Positions 34,355-42,064 of a stretch of 64,000 bases of DNA are shown here, piece after piece. The stretch comes from 3-1-20CM-2-70-9 sp036002305 (lineage in GTDB: Bacteria > Chloroflexota > Limnocylindria > P2-11E): contig DASYTL010000032.1 in NCBI GenBank assembly GCA_036002305.1, forward strand, positions 186,001 to 250,000. The letters are read 5' to 3'. Numbering within the stretch: the stretch's first letter is position 1; each line of letters starts with the position of its first letter. Both the position numbers and the translations under genes were made by a program. The notes beneath the pieces are model-generated. The model was not told where the DNA came from and made no database searches. It worked only from the letters and a program-made list of their open reading frames with translations.

Positions 34355-35265
34355 CTCTGGAGCGCCGGAGCCCGGACGATGATCGAGATCGGCGCGTCTA
34401 TCGTCCGTCGGCCGGTCTCGGGCGTATCGACCTCCACGCGAAACACGAGGTCGTACGCGGCGCCAGGCGGTGCGAGCCGCTTCCAAGAGGTGCGGAACGG
34501 GATCGCGCCGCCGCCGGTGGTCGCTACCGCATCGCCGGGCTCTCCGTAGGTGACCGCCCACGAACTGACTGGGATCTCGCGGTCGTCGACGAACGCACGC
34601 AGCCATAACTCCACCGGCCGGCCACGAAGGACCTCGATCCGACTCAGCGGCAGGCTCGTCGGACGGAGCGAGAGGCCCGGCCGGATTGGACGCCGGGCCG
34701 TCATCTGCGGCACGGGCGTCGGACGCACCGCCGCACAACAAGGTGGCGCCGGTGTCGGCGCGGCCGGCCGGGGCGTGGCGGGTGCGAGCGTTCTGGCGGG
34801 CGGCAACGTCGACAACCGCGACAGTTCAGCATCGTCCTGGAAGAACACGACACTGACGGCGATGAAGCCGGCATCGGTCAGTACGAAGTTCTCGTAGTAA
34901 GCACCCGCGACCGAGCGGCCGTCGTTCAGGGTGCGCCGGCCGTTGAATGCCGAACCGTCGAAGATGCTCGCGTCTCCTGTTCCGACCGTATCGAGCACCC
35001 GCGCATACGAGCCGGTCGATTCGTGGATCGTCGTCGTGCCGTATGTCGTGAGTAATCCACTTGTGGTCACGACGTCGGCGACGTAGGTCTCGGTCACGTA
35101 ATAGATGCCTGGCGGTGGGGCGACGAAGGGGACCGGATCCGCGCGCCGCGGCTCGGCCGCGGGGCCTCCACCTCCCTCCTCCTCGTAGGCGGTCTCACGC
35201 GCGAACACCGACGACGCGGCGCACGCCAGCAGTGCGACCGCCACCGCGGGGGCCCAGCGCCTCAT
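34351..35265 (-). CDS. Secreted protein of unknown function in the tad operon
   Basis: The N-terminal signal peptide is clear: RRWAPAVAVALLACAASSVFA, cut near FA-RE. A region of about 110 residues rich in Tyr, Thr and Gly follows (IYYVTETYVADVVTT), then a Pro-rich linker with PTPAPPCCA. A C-terminal beta-like domain contains LRGRPVELWLRAFVDDREIP and ends with DAPISIIVRAPAL. I do not recognise it. Its place between cpaB and TadE/TadG-like genes makes it a likely extracellular tad component. Confidence 0.7.
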   Translation of the reverse strand: MRRWAPAVAVALLACAASSVFARETAYEEEGGGGPAAEPRRADPVPFVAPPPGIYYVTETYVADVVTTSGLLTTYGTTTIHESTGSYARVLDTVGTGDASIFDGSAFNGRRTLNDGRSVAGAYYENFVLTDAGFIAVSVVFFQDDAELSRLSTLPPARTLAPATPRPAAPTPAPPCCAAVRPTPVPQMTARRPIRPGLSLRPTSLPLSRIEVLRGRPVELWLRAFVDDREIPVSSWAVTYGEPGDAVATTGGGAIPFRTSWKRLAPPGAAYDLVFRVEVDTPETGRRTIDAPISIIVRAPALQS

Positions 35266-35747
35266 CGCGCCGAGCTCGCTGCGAGAACTGCGACGCTCGT
35301 CACCGGACGGAAGAGGAGCGCGCCAAAGACCGGAGTCCTGAGGGGTACGTCCGCCGCGATGCGCACGGTCGGGCGTTCGTAACGAGCGCCGGTTCGCGCG
35401 TCGATCGACGGCGCGGAGGGAAAGACGGCGATGTCCGCGGCGGCCGCGATCTCGTCGGCGGCGGCCGCCAGCAGCGGTGCGGAAGGTCCGAGCTGCCGCG
35501 CAAAGTGCTCGCGAGCGACATCCCGCGCATCCGCGGCAAGACGCAGGACACCGGACCGGGCGAGCTCAGCAGCGTCCTGGTCGTTGACGGCGACGAGCGT
35601 CGCCAGGTCCGCCGCGGCGCGCACGCGGGCGGCGGCGACGCGCAGAGCGCCGAGCTGCAACACTCCCGCGAGCACGACGCAGAGGAGCGGGAGGAGCACG
35701 ACGGTCGTCACCGCCGCGGTCCCGCCATCGTCGCGGAACGGGCTCAC
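35262..35747 (-). CDS. TadG-like helix-anchored protein (cluster 3)
   Basis: The N-terminus DDGGTAAVTTVVLLPLLCVVLA is a pilin-like hydrophobic segment with Gly near the membrane edge. RVAAARVRAAADLATLVAVND then resembles the start of TadG-like proteins. The 161-residue length is short for TadG. It overlaps the neighbouring genes by 4 nt on both sides. It is a probable minor component of the cluster 3 pilus. Confidence 0.75.
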   Translation of the reverse strand: MSPFRDDGGTAAVTTVVLLPLLCVVLAGVLQLGALRVAAARVRAAADLATLVAVNDQDAAELARSGVLRLAADARDVAREHFARQLGPSAPLLAAAADEIAAAADIAVFPSAPSIDARTGARYERPTVRIAADVPLRTPVFGALLFRPVTSVAVLAASSAR

Positions 35748-36127
35748 CGGTTCACCTCGCCGCGGGAGATCGCGGTGGAGCGGATGGGGATCGAGGTCGA
35801 GAACAGGAATGGGATGCTGACGCGATATTCAGAAGCGACCGAAACGCGAATGGGCTCGCGCCAGCCGACGCGCGAGGGCGCCACCTCAACGGCCGCGCGG
35901 CTCGGGTCGATGCCCGAGGCGCGCAGGTGATCGGAGAGGAAGCCACGGACCTCGGGCCCGTCGCCGCCGACCTCACCGGCGTAGCGGGCGGCCTGGATGG
36001 TGACCGCGTCCTGCGCCAGCCATCGTTCCAACGCCGCGCCGAATTCGAGGATCGCGAAGAGCAGCGGCACGAGGATGGTGATCGCGAAGGTGGCCTCGAG
36101 CGTCGCGAGACCTCGCTCGTCCCGCAC
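35744..36127 (-). CDS. TadE-like minor pilin (cluster 3)
   Basis: Near the N-terminus RDERGLATLEATFAITILVP has the G/LATLEA site, very like that of the Flp pilin upstream, then a transmembrane helix and an exported domain. The GTG at 36127 lies 6 nt after the flp stop. A CTG at 36136 would overlap that stop as CTGA, as seen for pxpB and ndk, but the GTG makes it unnecessary. The protein is 127 residues with the GTG start. Confidence 0.82.
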   Translation of the reverse strand: MRDERGLATLEATFAITILVPLLFAILEFGAALERWLAQDAVTIQAARYAGEVGGDGPEVRGFLSDHLRASGIDPSRAAVEVAPSRVGWREPIRVSVASEYRVSIPFLFSTSIPIRSTAISRGEVNR

Positions 36128-36132
36128 GATCG

Positions 36133-36303
36133 TCAGCGCACCGACTGCATCTGGCTGACGAGCGCCTGCAGGCGGGCAACGAGCCCGTTGTTCCACGCCG
36201 TCACGCCGATCACGAGCGTTCCGAGCACGACGGCGGCCCCGATGATGTACTCGATCGTCGCGAGCCCTTCGGCCGCGGTCATGAAGCGGCGAACCGTCGA
36301 CAC
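36133..36303 (-). CDS. flp: Flp/Fap-type major pilin
   Basis: This short gene of 56 codons encodes a classical Flp prepilin. The leader ends in Gly13, followed by LATIEY, giving G/xxxxEY with Glu at +5 and Tyr at +6, the invariant Flp signature cut by the TadV peptidase. A 20-residue hydrophobic helix (IIGAAVVLGTLVIGVTAW) and a short hydrophilic tail follow. GGGGAGG lies 5 nt before the GTG. It is the first gene of the minus-strand flp-tadE-tadG-cpaB-tadZ-cpaF-tadB-tadC operon and would be the main subunit of the fibre. No prepilin peptidase is in the window. Confidence 0.88.
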   Translation of the reverse strand: MSTVRRFMTAAEGLATIEYIIGAAVVLGTLVIGVTAWNNGLVARLQALVSQMQSVR

Positions 36304-36370
36304 AGGCGCCTCCCCGTTGTGATGTCAGGAGGCTCGCCTCTGCGTCAGCCGCGAGCGATGGTCATCTCGG

Positions 36371-36388
36371 CCGGTACCGGAGTACCGG
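36371..36388. repeat. Short perfect inverted repeat between ACT and flp genes
   Basis: CCGGTAC-CGGA-GTACCGG forms a 7-bp stem with a 4-nt loop. It lies 6 nt past the ACT gene stop and about 68 nt upstream of flp. It may end the ACT transcript or be an operator for the flp operon. Confidence 0.4.
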
Positions 36389-36393
36389 TCGGA

Positions 36394-36789
36394 TCAGCGC
36401 CGGCCGAGCGCCTTGTTCGCCGCGCGCTGGTCCTTCACCCCGAGCCCGAGCGTCGTGCTCTTCCGCGACTGGCCGAGCATGTACGCGGACTCGATGTTCA
36501 CCTTCTTCTTGGCCAGACGGTTCGCGGCGCGCGCGAGCGTGCCGGGCTTGTTGGCGAGGCGCACCTCGACGACCTTGCGGTCGCTGGAGATCCGGTACTT
36601 CTTCGCCTTGATCGCGCGGCGCGCCCTCGCCGCGTCCTTGTCGTCGACGACGATATGGACGATGCCGGTGCCGCCGCCGGTGGTGGCCGCGATGCTCCGC
36701 ATGTTCACGCCGGCGTCGCCGAGCGCGCCCGCGAGCGCGCCGAGCTGGCCGGCGCGGTTGGGTAGCTTGATCGTGAGCTCTACCGCCAT
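36394..36789 (-). CDS. Protein with two ACT domains
   Basis: The 131-residue protein contains two ACT repeats. The first begins ELTIKLPNRAGQLGALAGAL with the ACT glycine turn, and the second begins VVEVRLANKPGTLARAANRL. ACT domains bind amino acids or related ligands and act as allosteric sensors. No enzyme domain is attached, so it may be a free-standing regulator. GGGGAGGG lies about 7 nt before the ATG, and TAGAAT about 32 nt upstream could be the -10. It is not linked to a clear target. Confidence 0.88.
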   Translation of the reverse strand: MAVELTIKLPNRAGQLGALAGALGDAGVNMRSIAATTGGGTGIVHIVVDDKDAARARRAIKAKKYRISSDRKVVEVRLANKPGTLARAANRLAKKKVNIESAYMLGQSRKSTTLGLGVKDQRAANKALGRR

Positions 36790-36838
36790 GTCGTTCCCTC
36801 CCCAATGCCTTTGGCGAGGGCGATTCTAGGCTCGCTTC

Positions 36839-37015
36839 TTAGAGGACGATGCGGCCTTGGCGCTGGAGCGAGCGCCGCGGCTCGATGCGCTCGGCCCAGT
36901 GGATGGCGCCGAAGACGGTGAGGAAGTACCGCAGGCGCTTGCTGCGCTTGCGGCGCGCCTCTCGATCGGTGTAGGGGTAGCCGTGCGGACGGAACAGATC
37001 ACGGATGCGTTCCAC
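36839..37015 (-). CDS. Small basic protein, unknown
   Basis: The GTG at 37015 is chosen because GGGAGGAGGAG lies 7 nt upstream, a strong ribosome binding site. The 58-residue product is very basic in the middle (REARRKRSKRLRYFLTVFGAIHW) with a short hydrophobic patch. It may bind nucleic acid or membranes; no family is recognised. An ATG at 37078 would add 21 residues with no support. Confidence 0.5.
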   Translation of the reverse strand: MERIRDLFRPHGYPYTDREARRKRSKRLRYFLTVFGAIHWAERIEPRRSLQRQGRIVL

Positions 37016-37112
37016 GATCGGCTCCTCCTCCCAGGTCACACAAGGAGCCTGCGCCCCCGGGAGGCGGCCGGCGATCACACGTGAAACAAACGGACTGTGA
37101 TGCCTGATGCGC

Positions 37113-37724
37113 TCAGCGGGCCTTGTTTATGCCGATCCTGATGCGCTCGTCGGAGAGCGGCCCGCCGATCTCGAGGTGGCGGATCACGCCGCCCTTATCG
37201 ATGAAGAACGTGCTGGGCAGAGTGAACACCCCGAAGCGCCGCGCCGTCTCGGCCTCCGTGTCGAGCACCGGCACGAGGCGGTCGAGGGCGAGCTGTTCGA
37301 AGAACGAGTGCACCTTGTCCCCTGTCTCCAGCAGATCGACCTCGAGGAACACGACGTCGGGCTCGCCGGCCGCTATGCGCTGCAGGGCCGGCATCTCCTG
37401 CCGGCAGGGCAGGCACCAGGTCGCCCAGAAGTTCACGACGACGACCTTCCCGCGGTAGCTCGAGAGGCGCACCGGCTTGCCGTCCGAGCCGGTCCATTCG
37501 AAGTCGGGCGCGATCGCCCCGATGCGTCCGCCGACCCCTTCGCCCTCGATCTGCGCCCGCACGACTCCGGCGTCCTTGGGCGGCGGCTGCGTGAACGGCA
37601 GCGAAGGCCAGAGCAGCGCGGCCAGCGACGCGAGCGCGATCGCGCCGATGATGATCCCGGCAAGCCAGCGCGGGAGCGCCGTCGGCTCGCGCTCAGGGCC
37701 ACGCGCCGCGTCGAGCGCGCTCAT
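37113..37724 (-). CDS. Membrane-anchored thioredoxin-like protein (TlpA/ResA type)
   Basis: The 203-residue protein has an N-terminal membrane anchor (WLAGIIIGAIALASLAALLW) and an AhpC/TSA-Redoxin domain outside the membrane. The redox site is FWATWCLPC, with C104 and C107. TLPSTFFIDKGGVIRH carries the cis-Pro and the strand after it. Such proteins reduce disulfides on apocytochrome c or other exported proteins, with electrons from CcdA. The ATG overlaps the ccdA stop (ATGA), so the pair works together. Confidence 0.92.
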   Translation of the reverse strand: MSALDAARGPEREPTALPRWLAGIIIGAIALASLAALLWPSLPFTQPPPKDAGVVRAQIEGEGVGGRIGAIAPDFEWTGSDGKPVRLSSYRGKVVVVNFWATWCLPCRQEMPALQRIAAGEPDVVFLEVDLLETGDKVHSFFEQLALDRLVPVLDTEAETARRFGVFTLPSTFFIDKGGVIRHLEIGGPLSDERIRIGINKAR

Positions 37725-38410
37725 CCGAGCAGCGGCAGGAAGTTGAAGAGCTGGGGCAGCTTCGCGATCTGCCCGGACACAAGGACCAGGCCCATGGCGA
37801 TCACGAGCGTACCGCCGACGAGGTTGACGACCCTGAGGTGCGCCGAGAGCCACCGCGCCACGCGGCGCGCCCAGCCGAGTCCCCCGGCGACCGCCAGGAA
37901 CGGCAGCCCGAGCCCGAGCGTGTAGGCGAGGAGGAGCACCGTGCCCGAACCCAGATCGCTGCCGAGCATCAGGGTCAGGATCGCGCCGAGGTACTGCCCC
38001 GCGCAGGGCGTGAATCCGACGCCGAACGCCAGACCGATGAGGAAGCTCCGCGTGAGGCCGGTGGTGCCGCCCTCGAAGCGCACGTCGAGCTCGCGCGCGA
38101 GGAACGGGATGCGTATGAGGCCGAGCATCTGCATGCCGAGCAGCACGAGGAGCAGGCCGCTCACGCGCTGGAGCCAATAGACCATCTCGCCGGCGAACGT
38201 CCCCACCAGCGCGATCGCGATCCAGAGCGCGGTGAACACCGCGGAGAATCCGAGCACGAACGCGAGCCCGTGCGCGAACGTGCGCGCGCGCTGCGTGCCC
38301 GAGAGCGCCGCCTCGCCGGCCATGTCCACGAGGAACACCGGCACGAGCGGCAGGACGCAGGGCGAGAAGAACGACAGCATCCCGGCGCCGAACGCGAGCA
38401 CGACGTTCAT
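37721..38410 (-). CDS. ccdA: CcdA-type thiol-disulfide electron transfer membrane protein
   Basis: This protein has six to seven hydrophobic helices in 229 residues. The conserved FFSPCVLPLVPVFL and GFTPCAGQYLGAIL segments contain the two Cys that pass electrons from cytoplasmic thioredoxin to the outer thioredoxin-like partner. The ATG at 38410 has TACGCT 6 nt upstream; a GTG at 38416 is the alternative. It is followed by the overlapping TlpA/ResA-like gene, its likely partner in cytochrome c maturation. Confidence 0.94.
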   Translation of the reverse strand: MNVVLAFGAGMLSFFSPCVLPLVPVFLVDMAGEAALSGTQRARTFAHGLAFVLGFSAVFTALWIAIALVGTFAGEMVYWLQRVSGLLLVLLGMQMLGLIRIPFLARELDVRFEGGTTGLTRSFLIGLAFGVGFTPCAGQYLGAILTLMLGSDLGSGTVLLLAYTLGLGLPFLAVAGGLGWARRVARWLSAHLRVVNLVGGTLVIAMGLVLVSGQIAKLPQLFNFLPLLG

Positions 38411-38437
38411 GCCCACAGCGTAGGGGCCGCGGGTCGG

Positions 38438-38968
38438 TCAGTCGGCGGCAGACGCCTTGCGTGACCGCGCGTACACGAGCAGGTCGAGGCCGTAGAAGCG
38501 GCCCGGGCCCTCGAGCGTCATCGCGCACTTCTCCGCGACGCGCCGCGATCGCGTGTTGTCGGCGAGGATGAGCGCGACGATGCGCGCGAGCCCCATCTCC
38601 GCGAAACCGTAGTCGATGAGCGCGCGCGCCGCCTCGGTCGCGTAGCCGTGACCCCAGGCGCGCGGCGCGAGCTCGTACGCGACCTCCACGTCGGGCCCCT
38701 TCCCCTCCACCGGGAAGAGGCCGACCTGACCCAGGAACTCGCCGCTCGCGCGCAGGTCGAGAGCCCAGAGCCCCAGACCGGGTGGCTGCCGCTCCGTGAA
38801 CGCCATCGTGCGCGCGAGGCGCTGCGCGGTCTCCGCGACGTCCTTGGAGGGCGGACTCGGCGTCCACCGCATCACCTCGGGCGAGCCGAAGACGTCGTGC
38901 AGGCCCGCCGCGTCGCCATCGCGATAGGGGCGGATGACGAGCCGCTCGGTCTCGAGCGGGAGCGGCAC
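38438..38968 (-). CDS. GNAT acetyltransferase, RimJ/RimL-like
   Basis: This 176-residue GNAT protein begins with the RimJ/L pattern ETERLVIRPYRDGDAAGL. VAYELAPRAWGHGYATEAARAL holds the acetyl-CoA pyrophosphate-binding turn (R-x-x-G-x-G/A), and ILADNTRSRRVAEKCAM follows as usual. The target amine is unknown. Its GTG shares one base with the stop of the PLP enzyme gene (TAGTG), so they are co-transcribed. Confidence 0.92.
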   Translation of the reverse strand: MPLPLETERLVIRPYRDGDAAGLHDVFGSPEVMRWTPSPPSKDVAETAQRLARTMAFTERQPPGLGLWALDLRASGEFLGQVGLFPVEGKGPDVEVAYELAPRAWGHGYATEAARALIDYGFAEMGLARIVALILADNTRSRRVAEKCAMTLEGPGRFYGLDLLVYARSRKASAAD

Positions 38969-40116
38969 TAGCCGATCGCTTGGGCGAGATCCCCGATGAG
39001 GTCATCGACGCTCTCGATGCCGACCGAGAGCCGCACCAGTCCGGCGGGTGGCGCGAGCTTCGTGCCGCGCACCGACCCATGGGTCATGGCGAGGGGCACC
39101 TCGACGAGCGATTCGACACCGCCGAGCGATTCGGCGAGCGCGAAGATCTTCGTCGCCGCCACGGCGCGCTTCGCCGCGGCCTCCCCGCCGCGCAGCTCGA
39201 ACGAGAGCATCCCGCCGAACGCCCGCATCTGCCGTTTCGCGAGCGCGTGCTGCGGATGCGTCGGCAGGCCGGGGTAGTTCACGGCGGTCACTTTCGGGTG
39301 CTCGCTGAGCCACTCCGCGACTGCCTGCGCATTCGCGGAATGGCGCTCCATCCGCACGGCCAGCGTCTTCGCGCCTCGCAGCACCAGCCACGCATCGAAA
39401 GGGCCGGGCACTCCGCCGGCGGCGTTCTGGATGAACGCGATGCGCTCGCGCAGCTCGTCGTCGTTCCCGGCCAGCGCGCCGCCGACCACGTCCGAATGGC
39501 CGCCGAGGTATTTGGTCGTCGAGTGCATCGCCAGGTCGGCGCCGTGCTTCAGTGGCCGCTGCAGGTACGGGCTCGCGAACGTGTTGTCGACCACCGCCAG
39601 GGCCTTTCCCTTGTGCGCGATCTCCGCGAGAGCGGCGATGTCGAGCACCTTTAGCAGCGGGTTCGACGGCGTCTCGATCCAAACGAGCCTGGTGCTCGGC
39701 CGCATCGCGCGGCGCACCGCGTCGACCTTGCGCATGTCGACCGCCGTGAACGTGATCCCGGCGCGGTCGAACACGCGCGCGAACAGCCGATACGTGCCGC
39801 CGTACACGTCGTCGCCCATGAGGACGTGATCGCCCTTTGACAGGAGATGTGCGATCGCGTCGGTGGCGGCCATGCCCGACGCGAACGCGAGACCCCAGCG
39901 CCCATCCTCGAGCGCCGCCAGGCAGATCTCCAGCGCGGTGCGCGTGGGGTTCCCCGTGCGGGCGTACTCGTAGCCCTTGTGCTTTCCGACCGCCTCCTGG
40001 GCGAAGGTCGAGGTCTGGAAGATCGGCACGACGACCGCGCCGGTCGCGGCCTCGGGGTCCTGGCCGGCATGGATGGCGAGCGTCTCGAATCCGGGCTTGC
40101 GCGGTGCGCTTTTCAC
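38968..40116 (-). CDS. Cystathionine gamma-lyase/gamma-synthase family PLP enzyme
   Basis: The 382-residue enzyme belongs to the trans-sulfuration family. It opens with FETLAIHAGQDPEAATGAVVVP, has YARTGNPTRTALE, and SGMAATDAI for phosphate binding. The PLP Lys (K202) is in HSTTKYLGGHSDVVGG, and RLSVGIESVDDLI is near the end. With cystathionine beta-synthase at 45.1 kb it could turn homocysteine into cysteine (gamma-lyase), but gamma-synthase activity cannot be excluded. The start is a GTG at 40116, with a CATACT 8 nt upstream. Confidence 0.93.
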   Translation of the reverse strand: MKSAPRKPGFETLAIHAGQDPEAATGAVVVPIFQTSTFAQEAVGKHKGYEYARTGNPTRTALEICLAALEDGRWGLAFASGMAATDAIAHLLSKGDHVLMGDDVYGGTYRLFARVFDRAGITFTAVDMRKVDAVRRAMRPSTRLVWIETPSNPLLKVLDIAALAEIAHKGKALAVVDNTFASPYLQRPLKHGADLAMHSTTKYLGGHSDVVGGALAGNDDELRERIAFIQNAAGGVPGPFDAWLVLRGAKTLAVRMERHSANAQAVAEWLSEHPKVTAVNYPGLPTHPQHALAKRQMRAFGGMLSFELRGGEAAAKRAVAATKIFALAESLGGVESLVEVPLAMTHGSVRGTKLAPPAGLVRLSVGIESVDDLIGDLAQAIG

Positions 40117-40132
40117 TTGCGGCCAGTATGCA

Positions 40133-40174
40133 GAGCGCGAGAGCGATGAGCCCGTGGCCCTCGCTCTCGCGCTC
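40133..40174. repeat. Perfect 14-bp inverted repeat upstream of the cystathionine enzyme
   Basis: GAGCGCGAGAGCGA (40133-40146) and TCGCTCTCGCGCTC (40161-40174) are exact reverse complements with a 14-nt loop. It fills most of the 81-nt gap between the channel-like gene stop and the PLP enzyme start. It may be a terminator for the former. Confidence 0.6.
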
Positions 40175-40197
40175 GCGCGCCGACTCGGGTGTGCCGG

Positions 40198-40986
40198 CTA
40201 GTGGCTGGGTAAGCGCTCCTCGATGGGCCGGCGCTCGCCGTTGCCGGGCCCGACCCGCGCGGGTGTGGGCGTCGACTCGGCCCGCTCCATGGCCAGCTGC
40301 GCCTGACGGCGCCAGTCGGCCCAGATCTGACCCGCGACCTCACGTCCGCCAAGACCGAACGCCAGGCCGAACGCGAGCGCGAAGGCGCCCACGACACCCA
40401 TGAACAGGATGTTGATCAGGTTCGCCGCGACGCCAATCTGGTTCGCGGCGGCAACGACCCCGAAGGCGAACACGGCGGCGAACGTGACCGCGCCGAGCGC
40501 GCGCGCGTTCGGGAGCCCCGTGCTTCCGAGCGCGCCAGTGACGAGATCGCGCGCGACCGTGGCGAGCCACGAGAACGCGGCGAGGATGAAGATCGCGACG
40601 AGCAGGTTCGGGATGAACGCGAGGATCTGGTTCACCACCGAGCTGACCGCCGTGAGGCCCACCGCGTTCGCGGCGAGGACGATGAACACCAGCCGCACGT
40701 ACCACTTCACGATTCCGGCGATGACGCCAGCGGCGTCCGCGCGGATATTCGCACGTCGCAGGAACCCGGCGACGCCAGTGCGCTCCGCGAGGGTGTCGAT
40801 GCGGATCAAGCGCAGGAAACGGACGAGGAGTCCGGCGATCGCGCCGGCGATGATCCAGCCGATGACGAGGAGCAGCAGCGCGCCGATGAGCGAGGGCAGC
40901 GCGGCGACGATGGCGATGAGCGCCGCGCTGAGCGCCGTGATCACGGCGGTCCCGAAGTCGGTGATTGGCGTGACGGACACAGGCAT
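40198..40986 (-). CDS. TM-helix-repeat membrane protein (CmpX / MscS-like channel family)
   Basis: The 262-residue protein has about six hydrophobic segments. ALPSLIGALLLLVIGWIIAGAIAGL and ILAFIPNLLVAIFILAAFSWLATV are two copies of the conserved TM-helix unit found in CmpX/MscS-like proteins. A Gly-rich stretch LAFGLAFGLGGREVAGQ ends the membrane part, as in that family. The MscS beta domain is missing, so channel activity is uncertain. The ATG has GGGAG upstream. The C-terminal 35 residues are polar. Confidence 0.82.
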   Translation of the reverse strand: MPVSVTPITDFGTAVITALSAALIAIVAALPSLIGALLLLVIGWIIAGAIAGLLVRFLRLIRIDTLAERTGVAGFLRRANIRADAAGVIAGIVKWYVRLVFIVLAANAVGLTAVSSVVNQILAFIPNLLVAIFILAAFSWLATVARDLVTGALGSTGLPNARALGAVTFAAVFAFGVVAAANQIGVAANLINILFMGVVGAFALAFGLAFGLGGREVAGQIWADWRRQAQLAMERAESTPTPARVGPGNGERRPIEERLPSH

Positions 40987-41099
40987 GCGTTCTCACACTC
41001 CCAAGCAGGCGTTTGCGTGACCCGCTGCAGTCGGCGGACCAGATATGTGGAGACGCGCCTTCGGTTGTGCGACGAACGTGCGACCGCCCGGGGGGCTGC

Positions 41100-41693
41100 C
41101 TAGCTCGCGGTGTGGCTCTCCTCGCGTTCGATTTGGAGGTCCCGCTCTCGCGCGATCAGCGTGGCGAGCTTGTCGCTTTCGGCGAGCGCGGCGCGGACAC
41201 GCGTGCGGATCGCGTCGACGAGCGGGCCCGAGGCCGACTCCGGCGGCAGCTCGCGCGCAAGCTTCACCGCCACGTGGACCTCGTTCAGGAGCTCTCGAAG
41301 CGACTTCACGGACTGTACGAGGTCGAGCGGCGCCTGCGGCGAAAGGCCGCCGTTGCCGCCGAACGTGGCGCCGGGCACCTCGGCCCGCGATACGCGGATC
41401 TCTCCGCCCGACGTCACCTCGGGGAAGCCCCGAGAAAGACCCTGGCGTATGCCCGCGACCTCGTCGGACAGCGACGAGTACCCGGCGAGGTCGATACTGG
41501 ACCACGCGCGCGTGATGTTCACCAGCTGCACCCGGTTCTCGGCGCCATAGCGCTCCAGCAGCCGCGAGATGTGCACCTTCACGCCTTGCTCGGAAATGCC
41601 GAGCTCACGCGCGATCTCCTTGTTCGTCGCGCCGCGCGCGACGTGGCGGAGGATCAAGTGCTGGCGCGGGGTCAGCGGACGCGCGATCGGCAT
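41100..41693 (-). CDS. LuxR/NarL-type HTH regulator with N-terminal HTH
   Basis: The LuxR-type HTH is at residues 5-60: LTPRQHLILRHVARGATNKEIARELGISEQGVKVHISRL. In typical members this domain is at the C-terminus; here it is first and is followed by about 130 residues with no known sensor domain. The tail is helical and charged (SVKSLRELLNEVHVAVKLAREL) and may form dimers. No phospho-acceptor receiver domain is present. The ATG at 41693 follows TATACT by 8 nt, inside a perfect palindrome, so self-control is likely. Confidence 0.85.
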   Translation of the reverse strand: MPIARPLTPRQHLILRHVARGATNKEIARELGISEQGVKVHISRLLERYGAENRVQLVNITRAWSSIDLAGYSSLSDEVAGIRQGLSRGFPEVTSGGEIRVSRAEVPGATFGGNGGLSPQAPLDLVQSVKSLRELLNEVHVAVKLARELPPESASGPLVDAIRTRVRAALAESDKLATLIARERDLQIEREESHTAS

Positions 41694-41697
41694 GGCC

Positions 41698-41717
41698 CGA
41701 AAGTATATATACTTTCG
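41698..41717. promoter_or_regulatory. Perfect 20-bp palindrome overlapping the LuxR gene promoter
   Basis: CGAAAGTATATATACTTTCG is an exact palindrome and far more AT-rich than its surroundings. It contains TATACT on both strands; on the minus strand that hexamer lies 8 nt before the LuxR gene ATG, so it is probably the -10. It is a strong candidate for the operator of the adjacent HTH regulator and possibly a two-way promoter. No other full copy was noticed in the window. Confidence 0.65.
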
Positions 41718-41797
41718 TTCAATACCCCCCTCCCGCTCAAGAAGTGGGCGAATAGGTACTTGGATTACGGCCCGTCATCAGAGACAACGAGCTCGAC

Positions 41798-42064
41798 ATG
41801 GGGACTGGGGTGGCGCGGATCTCGTTCGTGTGTGTCAAGCCTGCGCACCTGGACAAGAGTGGCGCGCTCGCCGACCACATCACGATCCACGAGAAGGATT
41901 GGGCCTACTGCGCTCTCGACGCGCGCGCACGCGACCACGACTGGAGCGCCACCGGCGGCGTCTCGCTCGGCGAGATCGAGCTGCTCGTCCGCGGGATGCG
42001 CGAGAAGCAGCGCGCCGCCAAGGACGCTAGCCCTTCAACGCCCCGGCCAACAGCCCGCGGATGA
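41798..42064 (+). CDS. Small conserved-looking hypothetical protein
   Basis: The 88-residue protein starts with ATG at 41798 and reads as folded protein for most of its length (ARISFVCVKPAHLDK, HEKDWAYCALDARARDHDW, SLGEIELLVRGMREKQ). It has two Cys. The last 13 residues are Pro/Thr-rich and overlap the convergent permease gene by 38 nt. No family is recognised, and no ribosome binding site is evident. Its promoter could be the plus-strand side of the palindrome at 41.7 kb. Confidence 0.55.
   Translation: MGTGVARISFVCVKPAHLDKSGALADHITIHEKDWAYCALDARARDHDWSATGGVSLGEIELLVRGMREKQRAAKDASPSTPRPTARG

Noticed and set aside
36381..36420. Riboswitch or attenuator before the flp operon.
   Set aside because: There is only a short 7-bp inverted repeat; no known riboswitch core could be recognised.
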